Of a stretch of 64,000 nucleotides of DNA, positions 1-8,471 are shown in pieces. The stretch is taken from NCBI GenBank assembly GCA_030428945.1, contig JAUIEC010000021.1:1-64000 (forward strand). Direction: 5' to 3'. The DNA comes from Phycisphaerae bacterium (lineage in GTDB: Bacteria > Planctomycetota > Phycisphaerae > UBA1845 > Fen-1342). The notes beneath the pieces were generated by a model. That model searched no databases. It was given only the letters and a program-made list of their open reading frames with translations, and was not told where the DNA came from. The position numbers were made by a program, and so were the translations under genes. Numbering within the stretch: position 1 is the first letter of the stretch; each line of letters begins with the position of its first letter.

Positions 1-127
1 ACAACTCGGAACTCCCAGGCGTCGATGCCGCACCGCGTGGCAGTTCCGACTGTCGATGGAATCAAACGCAGTCCCCCACCCTTCCGCTCGCTGCGCTCGC
101 TCAAGGGCGGGGCACCCGGACCTGAGG
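1..127 (-). repeat. Composite palindromic repeat, copy 1 (cut by window edge)
   Basis: This stretch recurs almost base for base at 174-300, giving a direct duplication with a period of 173. Read on the minus strand it holds the GGGTGCCCC arm, a GAGCGAGCGCAGCGAGCGG loop, AAGGGTGGGG, and then the arm GGTGCGGCATCGACGC. The far arm lies outside the window. It belongs to the family described at 17046-17112. Confidence 0.8.
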
Positions 128-136
128 ACGAGCGGC

Positions 137-300
137 GTAGGGTGCGTCATCGACGCGGCAGACCACGGTTTCGACAACTCGGAACTCCCAGGCGTCGATG
201 CCGCACCGCGTGGCAGTTCCGACTGTCGATGGAATCAAACGCAGTCCCCCACCCTTCCGCTCGCTGCGCTCGCTCAAGGGCGGGGCACCCGGACCTGAGG
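137..300 (-). repeat. Composite palindromic repeat, copy 2
   Basis: This is a full copy in minus orientation, downstream of the histidine kinase gene. The core arms at 141-156 and 192-207 are inverted repeats of 16 bases that differ at one central position. A second hairpin pairs 247-256 with 276-285 through a G-U wobble in the minus-strand RNA. The outer end reads GTAGGGTGCGTC on the plus strand. The function is unknown; a structured RNA or a REP/MITE-like element are both possible. Confidence 0.8.
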
Positions 301-345
301 GCGGGGCTCCCTGGCTCCCTCGCTCCCTGGCTCCCTCGCTCCCTC
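301..345 (-). repeat. Octamer array, class A (GAGGGAGC type)
   Basis: About six tandem 8-base units reading GAGGGAGC or CAGGGAGC on the minus strand begin about 7 bases after the stop codon of the histidine kinase gene and run into the composite repeat. The same unit type recurs at 2868-2923, 8062-8130 and 56549-56655. Confidence 0.75.
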
Positions 346-351
346 GAAAGG

Positions 352-1443
352 TCACTCATCGTGCAGGGGCAGGACGATTTCGAATCGCGCGCCGCCGGCG
401 GGGAGGTTCGAGACGCTGATCGTGCCGTGCATTTCGGCGATCAGGCCGTGGGCGACGGCCAGGCCCATGCCGACCTGGCGGGAACTGCCCTCGCCGAGGA
501 CGCCCTTGGTGGTGAAGAACGGCTCGAAGATGTGTTCGAGGTGCTCGGGGCCGATGCCCGAGCCGGAATCGGCGATCGCCAGGCGGACGTGGTTCTCGTC
601 GCGCAGGCCGATCGTGACGTGCAGCGTGCCGCCGTCGGGCATCGCTTCGCGGGCGTTGGCGGTCAGGTTGGTCAGCACGATCATCATCTGCTCACGCGGA
701 ATCGCCCGCGTCGGAATCAGGTCCCACGTCAGGTCCAGCCGGATCATCCGCTCGGCCAGGCGCTTCTCGTTCTCGTCGAAGAAGAACAGCACCGTCTCGA
801 GCAGATCGGCCTGGTGCTCGGCCCGGTAGTCCCCCTGGGCGAACGCCAGCAGTTGCTGGGTCAGGTCCGTCGCCCGGCGGGCCGCGTCGGCCGTCCGTTG
901 CAGCGCCCGGCGGGTGGCCGTCAGGGTGTTCATGTTCATCGCGAATTCGAGGCTCGTGGCGATGCAGCACAGCAGGTTGTTGTAGTGGTGCGCGACGGCC
1001 CCGCTGAGCACGCCGAGCGAGGTCAGCCGCTCACGCTGCCGCAGCGACCGCCGAACCTGCATCCGCGACGTGATGTCGTGGAACCAGACGACGATCCTGG
1101 CCAGCTTTCCGTCGGCGTCCGGCAGCGGCGTCATCCAGGTGGCCCACTCGGTGTCGCGTTCCAGCCCCGGCAGGCGCAGGCGGAACTCGAGGGGCTCCTG
1201 CGAACGCAGCAGGGCCGCGACGCTCTCGTCGTAGGCCTCGTGCGCCTCGGGCGGCAGCAGGTCGCGCAGCGTCAGCCCGGCCCGGGCCGGCAGCAGTTCG
1301 GCCCCGAGCGGGTTGACCGCCTCGATGCGGCCCTTCAGGTCACAGACGAAGATCGGCAGACCGGCCCCGCTGAAGAGCCGCTCGTAGAAGTCCGCGGACA
1401 ACGTCCCGATCACCTTCGGCTGGTTATTCGTGTTCGCTGACAC
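352..1443 (-). CDS. Orphan sensor histidine kinase (PAS-like + HATPase)
   Basis: This 363-aa kinase has no visible membrane segment and is probably cytoplasmic. A PAS-like region (about residues 20-130, ending WFHDIT) leads into an H-box, AHHYNNLL, with the likely phospho-acceptor at His152. An N box (NLTANAREAM), G1 (DSGSGI) and G2 (GMGLAV) follow, all needed for ATP binding. The H-box has HHYNN where NtrB-like kinases usually have HDFNN. I chose the GTG at 1443 over a TTG at 1467 because it shortens the overlap with the upstream lipoprotein gene to 20 bases and has a GGA upstream. No response regulator is adjacent, so its target is unknown. The 3' end is followed directly by an octamer array and two composite repeats. 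Confidence 0.85.
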   Translation of the reverse strand: MSANTNNQPKVIGTLSADFYERLFSGAGLPIFVCDLKGRIEAVNPLGAELLPARAGLTLRDLLPPEAHEAYDESVAALLRSQEPLEFRLRLPGLERDTEWATWMTPLPDADGKLARIVVWFHDITSRMQVRRSLRQRERLTSLGVLSGAVAHHYNNLLCCIATSLEFAMNMNTLTATRRALQRTADAARRATDLTQQLLAFAQGDYRAEHQADLLETVLFFFDENEKRLAERMIRLDLTWDLIPTRAIPREQMMIVLTNLTANAREAMPDGGTLHVTIGLRDENHVRLAIADSGSGIGPEHLEHIFEPFFTTKGVLGEGSSRQVGMGLAVAHGLIAEMHGTISVSNLPAGGARFEIVLPLHDE

Positions 1444-2317
1444 CCACTGTTTCCGGTCGCAGCACAACGTATGAAATGTAAGTCGTTCCCTCGAAATCCT
1501 GCCGCAGGAACGCGTCCCCCACCAGGCCCGCCGCCAGTTCTCCGACGCTCGGACCGATCACGATGAACTCGCCCGGGCCGAGCACCGTCTCGAAGCCGGC
1601 CGCGTCGAACGTCTGCAGTTCGTGCCGCGGGACCTGCCAGAGCCCGGCCGGGGTGCGGACGATCCGCAGGCCGTCCTCCTGCTTGCGGACCTCGGGCACG
1701 ACCAGCATGCGCACCTGCCGCGGATCGCGCGGATCGTTGTCGTAGGTCACCCGCAGGACGTTGCGGCTGCCTTGCCAGGTGCTGCCGCTCAGCACGCCGT
1801 CGCGCCCGACGTAGAACAGCGTCTGGTCGCGCGGGGCCGTGTCGAGTTCCAGCGCCAGCGGAAAGCCGGCCGGCACGCGAACGGGCTGCGCGACGGTCGT
1901 GATCTGCCCCTCGACCCGCTCGAAGGTCGCCCGGATCGGATCCCACCAGTCGGCGTGCCCGACGCCGACCCGCAGGCCGTTGTCGCGCAGCGCCAGTTGC
2001 GTCACGCCCGAGTGAATCTCCTCACGCAGGTACTGCCAGACACCGGAGACGGCCCCGGCCGTTTCGATCGGTACGCGAACATGCAGCACGACGATCTGGA
2101 ACACCGGCGGCGTCGGCCGGGCGAGCAGGCCCAGTCCGTCCTCGCCATTGGCCGACGTGCCGGCCAGCGAGGTCTCGGCCGCGGCGGTCGCGAGGGTCTC
2201 GACCGAGGCAGCCCGGTCGGCCTGCGGAACACCCAGGCGGCAGCCGGCCGAGAAGGCCAGCGCCGCGAGCGTCAGCGCGCGCGCGAGCAACCCGAATTGT
2301 GACCTGCTCATGCTCAT
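1424..2317 (-). CDS. Predicted lipoprotein of unknown function
   Basis: This 297-aa protein begins with a signal sequence (LLARALTLAALAF) ending in a lipobox, FSAGC, so Cys26 is the likely lipidated residue. I recognise no enzyme domain in the mature part. ATG codons at 2317 and 2311 are both possible; 2317 has an AGG at a workable spacing. The upstream in-frame extension to 2383 is arginine-rich and would hide the signal peptide, so I reject it. The 3' end overlaps the histidine kinase start, which suggests co-transcription and perhaps a sensory role for the pair. That link is inference only. Confidence 0.65.
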   Translation of the reverse strand: MSMSRSQFGLLARALTLAALAFSAGCRLGVPQADRAASVETLATAAAETSLAGTSANGEDGLGLLARPTPPVFQIVVLHVRVPIETAGAVSGVWQYLREEIHSGVTQLALRDNGLRVGVGHADWWDPIRATFERVEGQITTVAQPVRVPAGFPLALELDTAPRDQTLFYVGRDGVLSGSTWQGSRNVLRVTYDNDPRDPRQVRMLVVPEVRKQEDGLRIVRTPAGLWQVPRHELQTFDAAGFETVLGPGEFIVIGPSVGELAAGLVGDAFLRQDFEGTTYISYVVLRPETVGVSEHE

Positions 2318-2428
2318 CAAAACCTGCCAGGCCGTGGTGGGGACCGCCCGGCGGCGGTCGCGGCCGAAACCCTTGTCAGGCACCAGCAGTGATTCTATCC
2401 ACTAGGAGGGGCCGAGGGAAAGTCACCC

Positions 2429-2460
2429 GGACAAGTAAGCAAGTCAGCACGCAGGCAGGT
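2429..2460 (+). repeat. Octamer array, class B (AAGCAAGT type), short
   Basis: Four units of the GCAAGTAA type lie in the 600-base gap between the lipoprotein start and the end of the dockerin-tailed gene. The orientation is plus, opposite to the flanking genes. Compare the 16-unit array at 50001-50128. Confidence 0.55.
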
Positions 2461-2489
2461 GCGCCGCAGGCATCCGGTTCGCAGGTGGA

Positions 2490-2742
2490 CGGGACGCAGG
2501 GTGTGTCATCGACGCCGCACCGACTGGCAGCGGGACGCAGGGTGCGTCAATGACACCGCACCGACCGGCGATGGGACGTAGGGTGCGTCATCGACGCCGC
2601 CGCGGCGCTTCGGGCGACCCACAACGCCGCGAGCGTCGATGCCGCACCGCGTGGCAGTTCCGGCCGTCGATGGAATCAAACGCAGTGGCAGTTCCGGCCG
2701 TCGATGGAATCAAACGCAGTCCCCCACCCTTCCGCTCGCTGC
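2490..2742 (-). repeat. Composite palindromic repeat, copy 3, with extra half-arms
   Basis: The complete arms are 2582-2597 and 2633-2648, the same 16-base inverted repeat as in the other copies. Inside them 2602-2610 and 2623-2630 form an inner stem with one bulged base. Two degenerate single arms precede it at about 2500 and 2540. A 34-base unit is duplicated in tandem at 2651-2684 and 2685-2718, inside the copy. No gene is visible in this stretch. Confidence 0.75.
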
Positions 2743-2846
2743 GCTCACTCCAGGATGGGGCACCCGGCGCTCACTCCAGGATGGGGCACCCAGCGCTCAC
2801 TCCAGGATGGGGCACCCAGCGCTCACTCCAGGATGGGGCACCCGGC
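2743..2846 (-). repeat. Four tandem 26-base units
   Basis: Four nearly identical 26-base units start at 2743, 2769, 2795 and 2821. On the minus strand each holds GGGTGCCCCATCC and GAGTGAGC, a variant of the left arm and loop of the first hairpin of the composite repeat. The array sits between the core and the octamer array, as comparable arm amplifications do at 9376-9508 and 16905-16960. Confidence 0.85.
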
Positions 2847-2867
2847 GCTCGCTCAACGGGCACCCGT

Positions 2868-2923
2868 GTTCCCTCGCTCCCTCGCTCCCTTGCTCCCTCG
2901 ACGTGCTCCCTCGCTCCCTCCTG
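2868..2923 (-). repeat. Octamer array, class A
   Basis: About seven GAGGGAGC-type units with one short interruption begin at the stop codon of the dockerin-tailed gene (2924) and read in that gene's sense. Order downstream of the gene: octamers, arm repeats, core. This is the same order as after the histidine kinase gene. Confidence 0.7.
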
Positions 2924-4417
2924 CTAATCGCAGTTACTGCCGAAGATCGCGAGGACGTTGGCGAGGTCTTCGAGGTCGACGTCGCCTTCGCCGGTCGTGT
3001 CGCCGTCTTCGACGCCGGCGTCGAACAGGCCGAAGTTGGTCAGCAGGATGCCCAGGTCGCTGAGGTCGACCGAGTTCGTGTTGTTGAAGTCGCCCTGGCA
3101 GAACGGGTCGTGATCTTCCTGGCCGATGTCCAGGCCGGGCAGGTCGCCCTGCTGATCATCGACCGAGCCGATCGTGAACGCCCCGCCCGCGACCGGGTTC
3201 TCGCCGATCACCACGATCCGGTCGCCGTTGGTCGGGCCGAGGCCCGGCAGCGTGAAGCCGTAGTCCGTGTCGAAACCGAACTCGAAAGCCGGGTCGAGCC
3301 CCGGCACCCGCCGGGCCGACACCTTGTACGAGATCGGCCAGGCGCGGCTCAGCACCGTTCCGACCTGCGGGCCGGTCACACCGGTGACGCGGGCCACCCG
3401 CACGCCGTCGTCGTACAGTTCGACCGTTCGCGACGTGACGCCCAGCCCGCTGAGGTCGGACGAGATCACCATCGAACTGCCGCTGTCGACCACGCTGATC
3501 TCGCCGATCCGCGTATCCGGCACTTCCGACACGACGCCGCGGGCAATGATCGTCCGACTGGCGCCGGTCGGACCGGACGGCAGCACGCCGTTGATCACCT
3601 CCAGGCCGTCCGCGTCCTCGAGCAGGGTCCGCACACCGTCGACGCCGGACGAGCCGATGTTGCCCAGCGTCAGCGTGCAGGCCGGGCAGGTGCCGCTGGC
3701 TTGCAGCGTCGCCTGGCCGAGCGCCCGGTGCTGGTTGCCGAACAGGCCGATGGTCGCATCGTTGACGAAGAAGACGCCCGGGCCCTGGGCCGTCACGCTG
3801 ACCGAACTCAACGGTCCGCGGCCACCCCCGAACGTGGTCGAGATCACGATCCGGTCACCGGTCACGCTCGGCTGCCCGAGCAGCGTGATCGTCGTCGGAC
3901 TGGCGAACGACAGGGTCGTTTCGAGCGTGCCGTCGCCGTCTTCCAGGTAGGTGATCGTCCAGGCATCGGCCCCATGCGCGCCGAGCGTTCCGCTGACACC
4001 GCTGGCCGCGGTCAGCAGCGTGTCGCCGAAGTACACGTCGACATCGACGACGGTCGAGACGAAGAAGCCGGCGTCGAAGTCCCACTTGCCGCCGCTGGCG
4101 ACGGCGTTGAATTCCGACTGCGAGGCTGCGCCGCTGAAGGTCTCGGCCCGCCAGACGGACCCGGTCGGCACGCTGGACGGACTGAGCCCCGAGAAGGTCC
4201 CGGTCGCGCTCTCGACGCTCATCAGGTTCACCGAGAAACCGTCCGCGGTCGTGCCCGAGGTGAACACCTCGAGCGTGTCCGGACCGATCTGCAGCAGGCT
4301 GGCCGAACCGATCGGGCTGTGCTGCAGCCCGCGGAACGTCACCGTCTGGGCCTGCAGCGCAGGTACGCCGGCCGTCAACACAACGGCGGTCGTCAGCCAC
4401 CGAGTCCAAGTTCTCAT
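2924..4417 (-). CDS. Secreted protein with C-terminal GC-type dockerin tail
   Basis: This 497-aa exported protein has a Sec signal peptide (MRTWTRWLTTAVVLTAG...ALQAQ) and a long beta-rich middle with no catalytic motif I recognise. The C-terminal 60 residues carry two dockerin/EF-hand-like repeats, DFNNTNSVDLSDLGILLTNF and DTTGEGDVDLEDLANVLAIF, ending in GSNCD. Three in-frame ATGs lie close together; the one at 4417 has GAGG seven bases upstream. The longer ORF to 4633 would bury the signal peptide and overlap the sigma-factor gene. Such tails are common in Phycisphaerae secreted proteins and may act as a surface-sorting or assembly tag. It is divergent from the sigma factor gene. Confidence 0.75.
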   Translation of the reverse strand: MRTWTRWLTTAVVLTAGVPALQAQTVTFRGLQHSPIGSASLLQIGPDTLEVFTSGTTADGFSVNLMSVESATGTFSGLSPSSVPTGSVWRAETFSGAASQSEFNAVASGGKWDFDAGFFVSTVVDVDVYFGDTLLTAASGVSGTLGAHGADAWTITYLEDGDGTLETTLSFASPTTITLLGQPSVTGDRIVISTTFGGGRGPLSSVSVTAQGPGVFFVNDATIGLFGNQHRALGQATLQASGTCPACTLTLGNIGSSGVDGVRTLLEDADGLEVINGVLPSGPTGASRTIIARGVVSEVPDTRIGEISVVDSGSSMVISSDLSGLGVTSRTVELYDDGVRVARVTGVTGPQVGTVLSRAWPISYKVSARRVPGLDPAFEFGFDTDYGFTLPGLGPTNGDRIVVIGENPVAGGAFTIGSVDDQQGDLPGLDIGQEDHDPFCQGDFNNTNSVDLSDLGILLTNFGLFDAGVEDGDTTGEGDVDLEDLANVLAIFGSNCD

Positions 4418-4573
4418 GGTCATCCTCATCTGCCCGAAGCCCGCGGCCACCGCGCGCGGGTCCTCGCATTCTAGCCAGCCGGGCCACCCGGCTTCCCTGC
4501 AAATCCCAGCGAAAACGGCCCGGCCGGCTTTCGCGAAAACCGGTCCCGCGCTGTTTTTTCCGGTACCGACCGG

Positions 4574-4579
4574 TAAGAT
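4574..4579 (+). promoter_or_regulatory. Possible -10 element of the sigma/kinase operon
   Basis: TAAGAT lies 10 bases before the sigma-factor ATG, after a T-run at 4553-4558. The -35 match is poor. If real, the mRNA would be nearly leaderless, which fits the absence of a clear ribosome binding site. Confidence 0.25.
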
Positions 4580-4589
4580 CGGGGCCAGC

Positions 4590-5222
4590 ATGAGCGAATC
4601 GACGCCCAACCTGGAACGCCTGCAACGGGCCACCTCCGGCGATCAGGCCGCCCTCGAGGAACTGCTGCTCGAGCACTACGACCGGCTGATCTTCCGGCTG
4701 TCCGGCAAGATCCCGACCCAGTTGCAGGGCACCCTGACGGCCGAGGACGTGCTGCAGGAGACCTTCCTGGACGTGATCAACCGGATCGCGACGTTCGAGC
4801 CGCGCTCCGAGGAGGCGTTCTTCCACTGGGTCGCGACGATCGCCGAGCATCGCCTGATCGACATGATCCGGGCCCAGAAGGCCGCCAAGCGGGGCGGCGA
4901 CCGCGCCCAGGTCGACAATGCGGCCGGCGAGGCCGAGTCCGTCGCGGACCTGCTCGGCCTGCTGGCGGTCAACGAACGCACGCCCAGCCGGTCGGCGGCC
5001 GGACACGAGGCGGTCGACGCCATCCGCGGCGCGCTCGAGCAGATCAAGCCGGACTATCGCGAGGCGCTGCGGCTGCGGTACGTCGAGGGGCTCAGCGTGG
5101 CCGACACGGCCGCCCGGATGGACCGGACCGAGCCGGCGATCCACATGCTCTGCCATCGCGGGCTGCTCAGCCTGCGCGACACGCTCGGGTCGGATTCGCA
5201 GTTTTTCAGCCGCAAGGCGTGA
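4590..5222 (+). CDS. ECF-type RNA polymerase sigma factor
   Basis: This 210-aa protein has region 2 (about residues 25-95, with the polymerase-binding DVLQETFLDV stretch and FFHWVATIAEHRLIDMIR) and region 4 (about 150-205, with the helix-turn-helix EGLSVADTAARMDRTEPAIHML). A 45-residue linker joins them. I see no anti-sigma gene. The next gene, 77 bases away, is a Ser/Thr kinase. This is the planctomycete pairing in which the kinase is thought to control the sigma factor, often by phosphorylation. The target regulon cannot be read from the window. Confidence 0.9.
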   Translation: MSESTPNLERLQRATSGDQAALEELLLEHYDRLIFRLSGKIPTQLQGTLTAEDVLQETFLDVINRIATFEPRSEEAFFHWVATIAEHRLIDMIRAQKAAKRGGDRAQVDNAAGEAESVADLLGLLAVNERTPSRSAAGHEAVDAIRGALEQIKPDYREALRLRYVEGLSVADTAARMDRTEPAIHMLCHRGLLSLRDTLGSDSQFFSRKA

Positions 5223-5299
5223 GCGCGAGCCGCCGTTCCCGCTGTCCAACCCGGCGGCGCATTCGCGTCGCATGACGACACGCACCGCGAGAGGATGCC

Positions 5300-8047
5300 A
5301 TGACCGCGCCGCCCCCCGATCCGGCCCGGACCGCACAGGCCCGCAAACTGGCCCGCAGCCTGCTGGCCGACCCGTCGCACACCTCTTCGAGCCCGGATGA
5401 ACTGGCGGCCGGCCATCCGGACCTGATGCCGGAACTGGGGGATGAGCTGCGGAAGCTGGCCCGCATCCGGCAGGCGTTCGCGCGGGCGACCAGCAGCAGC
5501 AGCGACCTCGACGCGGGCAGCGGGGCGGCGGCCGAACTGCCGGGCGAGGCGCTGCCGGGCTATGCGATCGTCGGCGAGATTCACCGCGGCGGCCAGGGCG
5601 TGGTCTACCGCGCGATCCAGAACGCCACGCGGCGGGAGGTCGCGATCAAGGTGCTGCGCGAGGGGCCGTTCGCCGGGCGGCACGACCTGCAGCGCTTCGA
5701 ACAGGAAGTCCGCATCCTGGCGCGACTCGAACACCCCGACATCGTCACGATCCACGACCGCGGACGCAGCGGGCGGCACGACTACTTCGTGATGGACTAC
5801 GTGCCCGGCACGGCGCTCGACGAGTACGTCGCCAGCGGCCCGGACGGGAACCGCCGCGATGTGCGCGAGACCCTGACACTCTGGGCCCGCGTCTGCGAAG
5901 CGGTCGAGGCGGCCCACCTGCGGGGCGTGATGCACCGCGACCTGAAGCCCGGCAACGTCCGCGTGACACCGGACGGCAACCCGCGCGTCCTCGACTTCGG
6001 CCTGGCCAAACAGACCAGTGACGAGGACGACAGCGCCGCGGCCATGACCCGCACCGGCCAGTTCATCGGCTCGCTGCCGTGGGCCAGTCCCGAACAGGCC
6101 GAAGGCCGGCTCGACGCGACCGACCTGCGGACCGACGTCTACGCCCTGGGCGTGGTCGGCTACCAGTTGCTGACCGGCGGGTTCCCCTACCGCGTGCAGG
6201 GGCCGGCCCACGAGGTCGTTCAGCGCATCTGCCACGACACGCCGCCACCGGTCAGCCGCAGCCGCCCGGAAGCCGACGACGAAGTCGACACCATCGTCGC
6301 CCGCTGCCTGGCCAAGGAACCGCAGCGGCGCTACCAGAACGCCGGGGAACTGGCCCGCGACCTGCGCCGCTACCTGGCCGGCGATCCGATCGAAGCCAAG
6401 CGCGACAGCACGACCTACGTGCTTCGCAAGCTGCTGATCCGCCATCGCGGCGCCGTCGCGGCCGCCGCCCTGCTGATCGGCGTGGTCCTGGCCAGCACCG
6501 TCATGCTGACCCTGCAGAACCGCGAACTGCGCCGCAGCCAGGCCGCCGAACAGGACGCCCGGGCCACTTCCGACCAGGTCGCCGGTTTCCTGCAGGAGGC
6601 CATCACCGCGGCCGATCCGTACGAGGGCGCCGGCGGCGAGCCGACGGTCCGCGACCTGCTCGACCAGGCCGCGGCCCAGATCCACTTCACGCTGACGGAC
6701 GATCCGGCCGTGCGGATTCCGGTCCAGCGGACGATCGGAACCAGCTTTCTGAATCTCGGCCAACTGGACAAGGCGACCGAACACCTGACGGCTGCCCTGG
6801 CGGACAGTCGGGCGTACCACGCGCCGGACAGTGCCGAACTGGTCGCCAGCCTGCACGCGACGGCGGAACTGTATCGACACACCGACCAGTTCGAACTGGC
6901 CGAGGAACTGCTCGACGAGGCGCTCGCCAAGCTTTCGGACGCGCCCGGCAACGTTCCGCTTCGCCGGGCGACCGAGATCCTGCGGGCCCAGATCGACTTC
7001 GACCGCGGCGACTACCCGGCGGCCGGGGCGCGGATCGACGCCGTCCTGGCCGCGTTGCAGGAATCGCCGGACCCGGATCCGGAACTGCTCGGCGAGGCCC
7101 GCAACCTGGCCGGACTGCTGGCGCTCGCCAACGAGCGGGCCGACCAGGCGGCGGACCAGTTCGAACTGGCGTACGCGGCCTACCAGCAGGCGCATGGAGC
7201 GGTGCACCCGGCGACGATGACAGCGCTGGGCAACATCGCCCGGGCAGCCCGCGTGCGCGGCGACTACGCCGAGGCCGACCGGTTGTACACGCAGGCATTG
7301 ATCGACCTCGACCGGCAGTTGGGGCCGGACCACCCGGTGACGCTGCGTGTCCAGCAGAATCACGGCCTGCTGCTGCTGTACCGCGGCGATCTGGACGCGG
7401 CGCAGGCGATCTTCGAGCAGATCGCGGCCCGGACGCACGCTGGTGCGGCCGCGGCGCGGGCGGCGGCGCTCGGCAATCTCGGCCTGCTGCATGGCCGCCG
7501 GGCGCGCGGCAACGACGAGGTCGATCGGGCCGCGCGGCGGACGGCGATTTCGTACTACGAGCAGGCCCGGGCGGCGCTGGTGGCGTTGTACGGTCCGACG
7601 CATCCCGACGTGGCCCGTCTGGACTTCAACCTGGGGACGGCCTGGATTCCGCTGAGTGACCTGGAGAAGGCGGCCGAGCATTTCGCGTCGTCGCTGGAGA
7701 TTCGACGCGTCGTACTGCCGGCGGATCACCCGGACCTGAACGCGACGCGTCAGCGGCTGGCGCAGGCCCGGGCGTTCCAGGGCCGACCGGAGGAAGCGGC
7801 GGACCTGGCCCTGGAGGCGGCGGCCAGCCACGCGCGTACGGGCGACCTCGACGGCGGCATCGGTGTCCTGCGGACTGTGGCGCGTGACCTGGTTCGCGCG
7901 AGCCACCCGGCGGCCGCGATCCCGCTTCTGGAGCGAGCCATCACGCTGCTGGAATCGCGCGACGACCCCGCCAGCCGGGACCTGGCCGAGCAGTTGCGCG
8001 ACGCGGCGGAGATGCTTCGCGACAGCAGCGATGAGGGGGCGCCGTAG
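5300..8047 (+). CDS. Membrane-anchored Ser/Thr protein kinase with TPR sensor region
   Basis: This 915-aa protein has an N-terminal Hanks-type kinase domain (about residues 88-350). It shows a glycine loop (GEIHRGGQGVVY), VAIK with Lys117, HRDLKPGN with catalytic Asp214, DFG from Asp232, and a SPEQ activation-segment end. One transmembrane helix (about 384-407, AVAAAALLIGVVLASTVML) follows. The C-terminal half is rich in TPR-like helices (for example LGQLDKATEHLTAAL and YAEADRLYTQAL) and is probably a protein-protein interaction or sensory module outside the membrane. It lies behind the ECF sigma gene. All catalytic residues are present, so it should be active. Confidence 0.92.
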   Translation: MTAPPPDPARTAQARKLARSLLADPSHTSSSPDELAAGHPDLMPELGDELRKLARIRQAFARATSSSSDLDAGSGAAAELPGEALPGYAIVGEIHRGGQGVVYRAIQNATRREVAIKVLREGPFAGRHDLQRFEQEVRILARLEHPDIVTIHDRGRSGRHDYFVMDYVPGTALDEYVASGPDGNRRDVRETLTLWARVCEAVEAAHLRGVMHRDLKPGNVRVTPDGNPRVLDFGLAKQTSDEDDSAAAMTRTGQFIGSLPWASPEQAEGRLDATDLRTDVYALGVVGYQLLTGGFPYRVQGPAHEVVQRICHDTPPPVSRSRPEADDEVDTIVARCLAKEPQRRYQNAGELARDLRRYLAGDPIEAKRDSTTYVLRKLLIRHRGAVAAAALLIGVVLASTVMLTLQNRELRRSQAAEQDARATSDQVAGFLQEAITAADPYEGAGGEPTVRDLLDQAAAQIHFTLTDDPAVRIPVQRTIGTSFLNLGQLDKATEHLTAALADSRAYHAPDSAELVASLHATAELYRHTDQFELAEELLDEALAKLSDAPGNVPLRRATEILRAQIDFDRGDYPAAGARIDAVLAALQESPDPDPELLGEARNLAGLLALANERADQAADQFELAYAAYQQAHGAVHPATMTALGNIARAARVRGDYAEADRLYTQALIDLDRQLGPDHPVTLRVQQNHGLLLLYRGDLDAAQAIFEQIAARTHAGAAAARAAALGNLGLLHGRRARGNDEVDRAARRTAISYYEQARAALVALYGPTHPDVARLDFNLGTAWIPLSDLEKAAEHFASSLEIRRVVLPADHPDLNATRQRLAQARAFQGRPEEAADLALEAAASHARTGDLDGGIGVLRTVARDLVRASHPAAAIPLLERAITLLESRDDPASRDLAEQLRDAAEMLRDSSDEGAP

Positions 8048-8061
8048 GAGGCAGCCGGATG

Positions 8062-8130
8062 GCGAGGGAGCGAGGGAGCGAGGGAGCGAGGGAGCCAGGG
8101 AGCGAGGGAGCCAGGGAGCGGGGGAGCGAG
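8062..8130 (+). repeat. Octamer array, class A
   Basis: Eight complete units and part of a ninth, consensus GCGAGGGA, begin 14 bases past the stop codon of the kinase gene and read in its sense. Variant units are GCCAGGGA and GCGGGGGA. The array has a strict 8-base period with no frame-preserving property. Confidence 0.85.
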
Positions 8131-8139
8131 AACCGTCTG

Positions 8140-8184
8140 GTGCCACTGCTCTTGAGTTTTTGAGCAGTGTCTTCTTCTGCGCGG
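8140..8184 (-). repeat. Hairpin repeat, copy 1
   Basis: CACTGCTC (8144-8151) and GAGCAGTG (8162-8169) form a perfect 8-base stem with a 10-base loop, flanked by GTGC and TCTTCTTCTGCGCGG. A homologous copy lies at 12039-12090. Both lie 32-36 bases past the stop codon of a minus-strand gene. A transcript-end hairpin is plausible but there is no good U-run. Confidence 0.65.
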
Positions 8185-8219
8185 TTGCTTCCGTCGACGG
8201 TCGGAACTGCCGCGCGCGG

Positions 8220-8471
8220 TCAGCTCAGCCAGAGCGCGATCGCGTGCACCAGGTAGGCGGCCAGGGCGATCAGCCACATGCCGATCACGATGTTGACGAA
8301 CGTGATCAGCGACCCGCGGAGCAGGCGGTCCTGCGTGCGGGCCCGCGTCGCGCGGTAGACGACCGCGATGCACAGCGCCAGCGGCGGAAACATCCACAGC
8401 CGGGCGCTGGTCGGCAGGGCGATCGGGTGCAGCAGCGGAATCCACGCCAGCAGGCCGGTCAGCAGGCTCAT
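8220..8471 (-). CDS. Small membrane protein of unknown function
   Basis: This 83-aa protein has about three hydrophobic segments (LLTGLLAWIPLLHPIAL, LWMFPPLALCIAVVY, TFVNIVIGMWLIALAAYLV) around a short basic loop, RATRARTQDRLLRG. It overlaps the preceding 175-aa membrane protein gene by four bases (ATGA) and is almost certainly co-translated with it. I do not recognise the family. Together with the two upstream genes it forms a three-gene unit. Confidence 0.7.
   Translation of the reverse strand: MSLLTGLLAWIPLLHPIALPTSARLWMFPPLALCIAVVYRATRARTQDRLLRGSLITFVNIVIGMWLIALAAYLVHAIALWLS

Noticed and set aside
2743..2846. Possible CRISPR array because of evenly spaced repeats
   Set aside because: The units are contiguous, without unique spacers, and no cas gene is present.
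2639..4474. A 611-codon plus-strand frame across repeats and the dockerin-tailed gene
   Set aside because: Its start lies in repeats and the rest is antisense to a gene with signal peptide and dockerin repeats.
5054..8146. A 1030-codon open frame antisense to the Ser/Thr kinase gene
   Set aside because: The kinase frame has all Hanks motifs. The antisense frame is Arg/Gly/Val-rich with no domain, an effect of high GC codon use.
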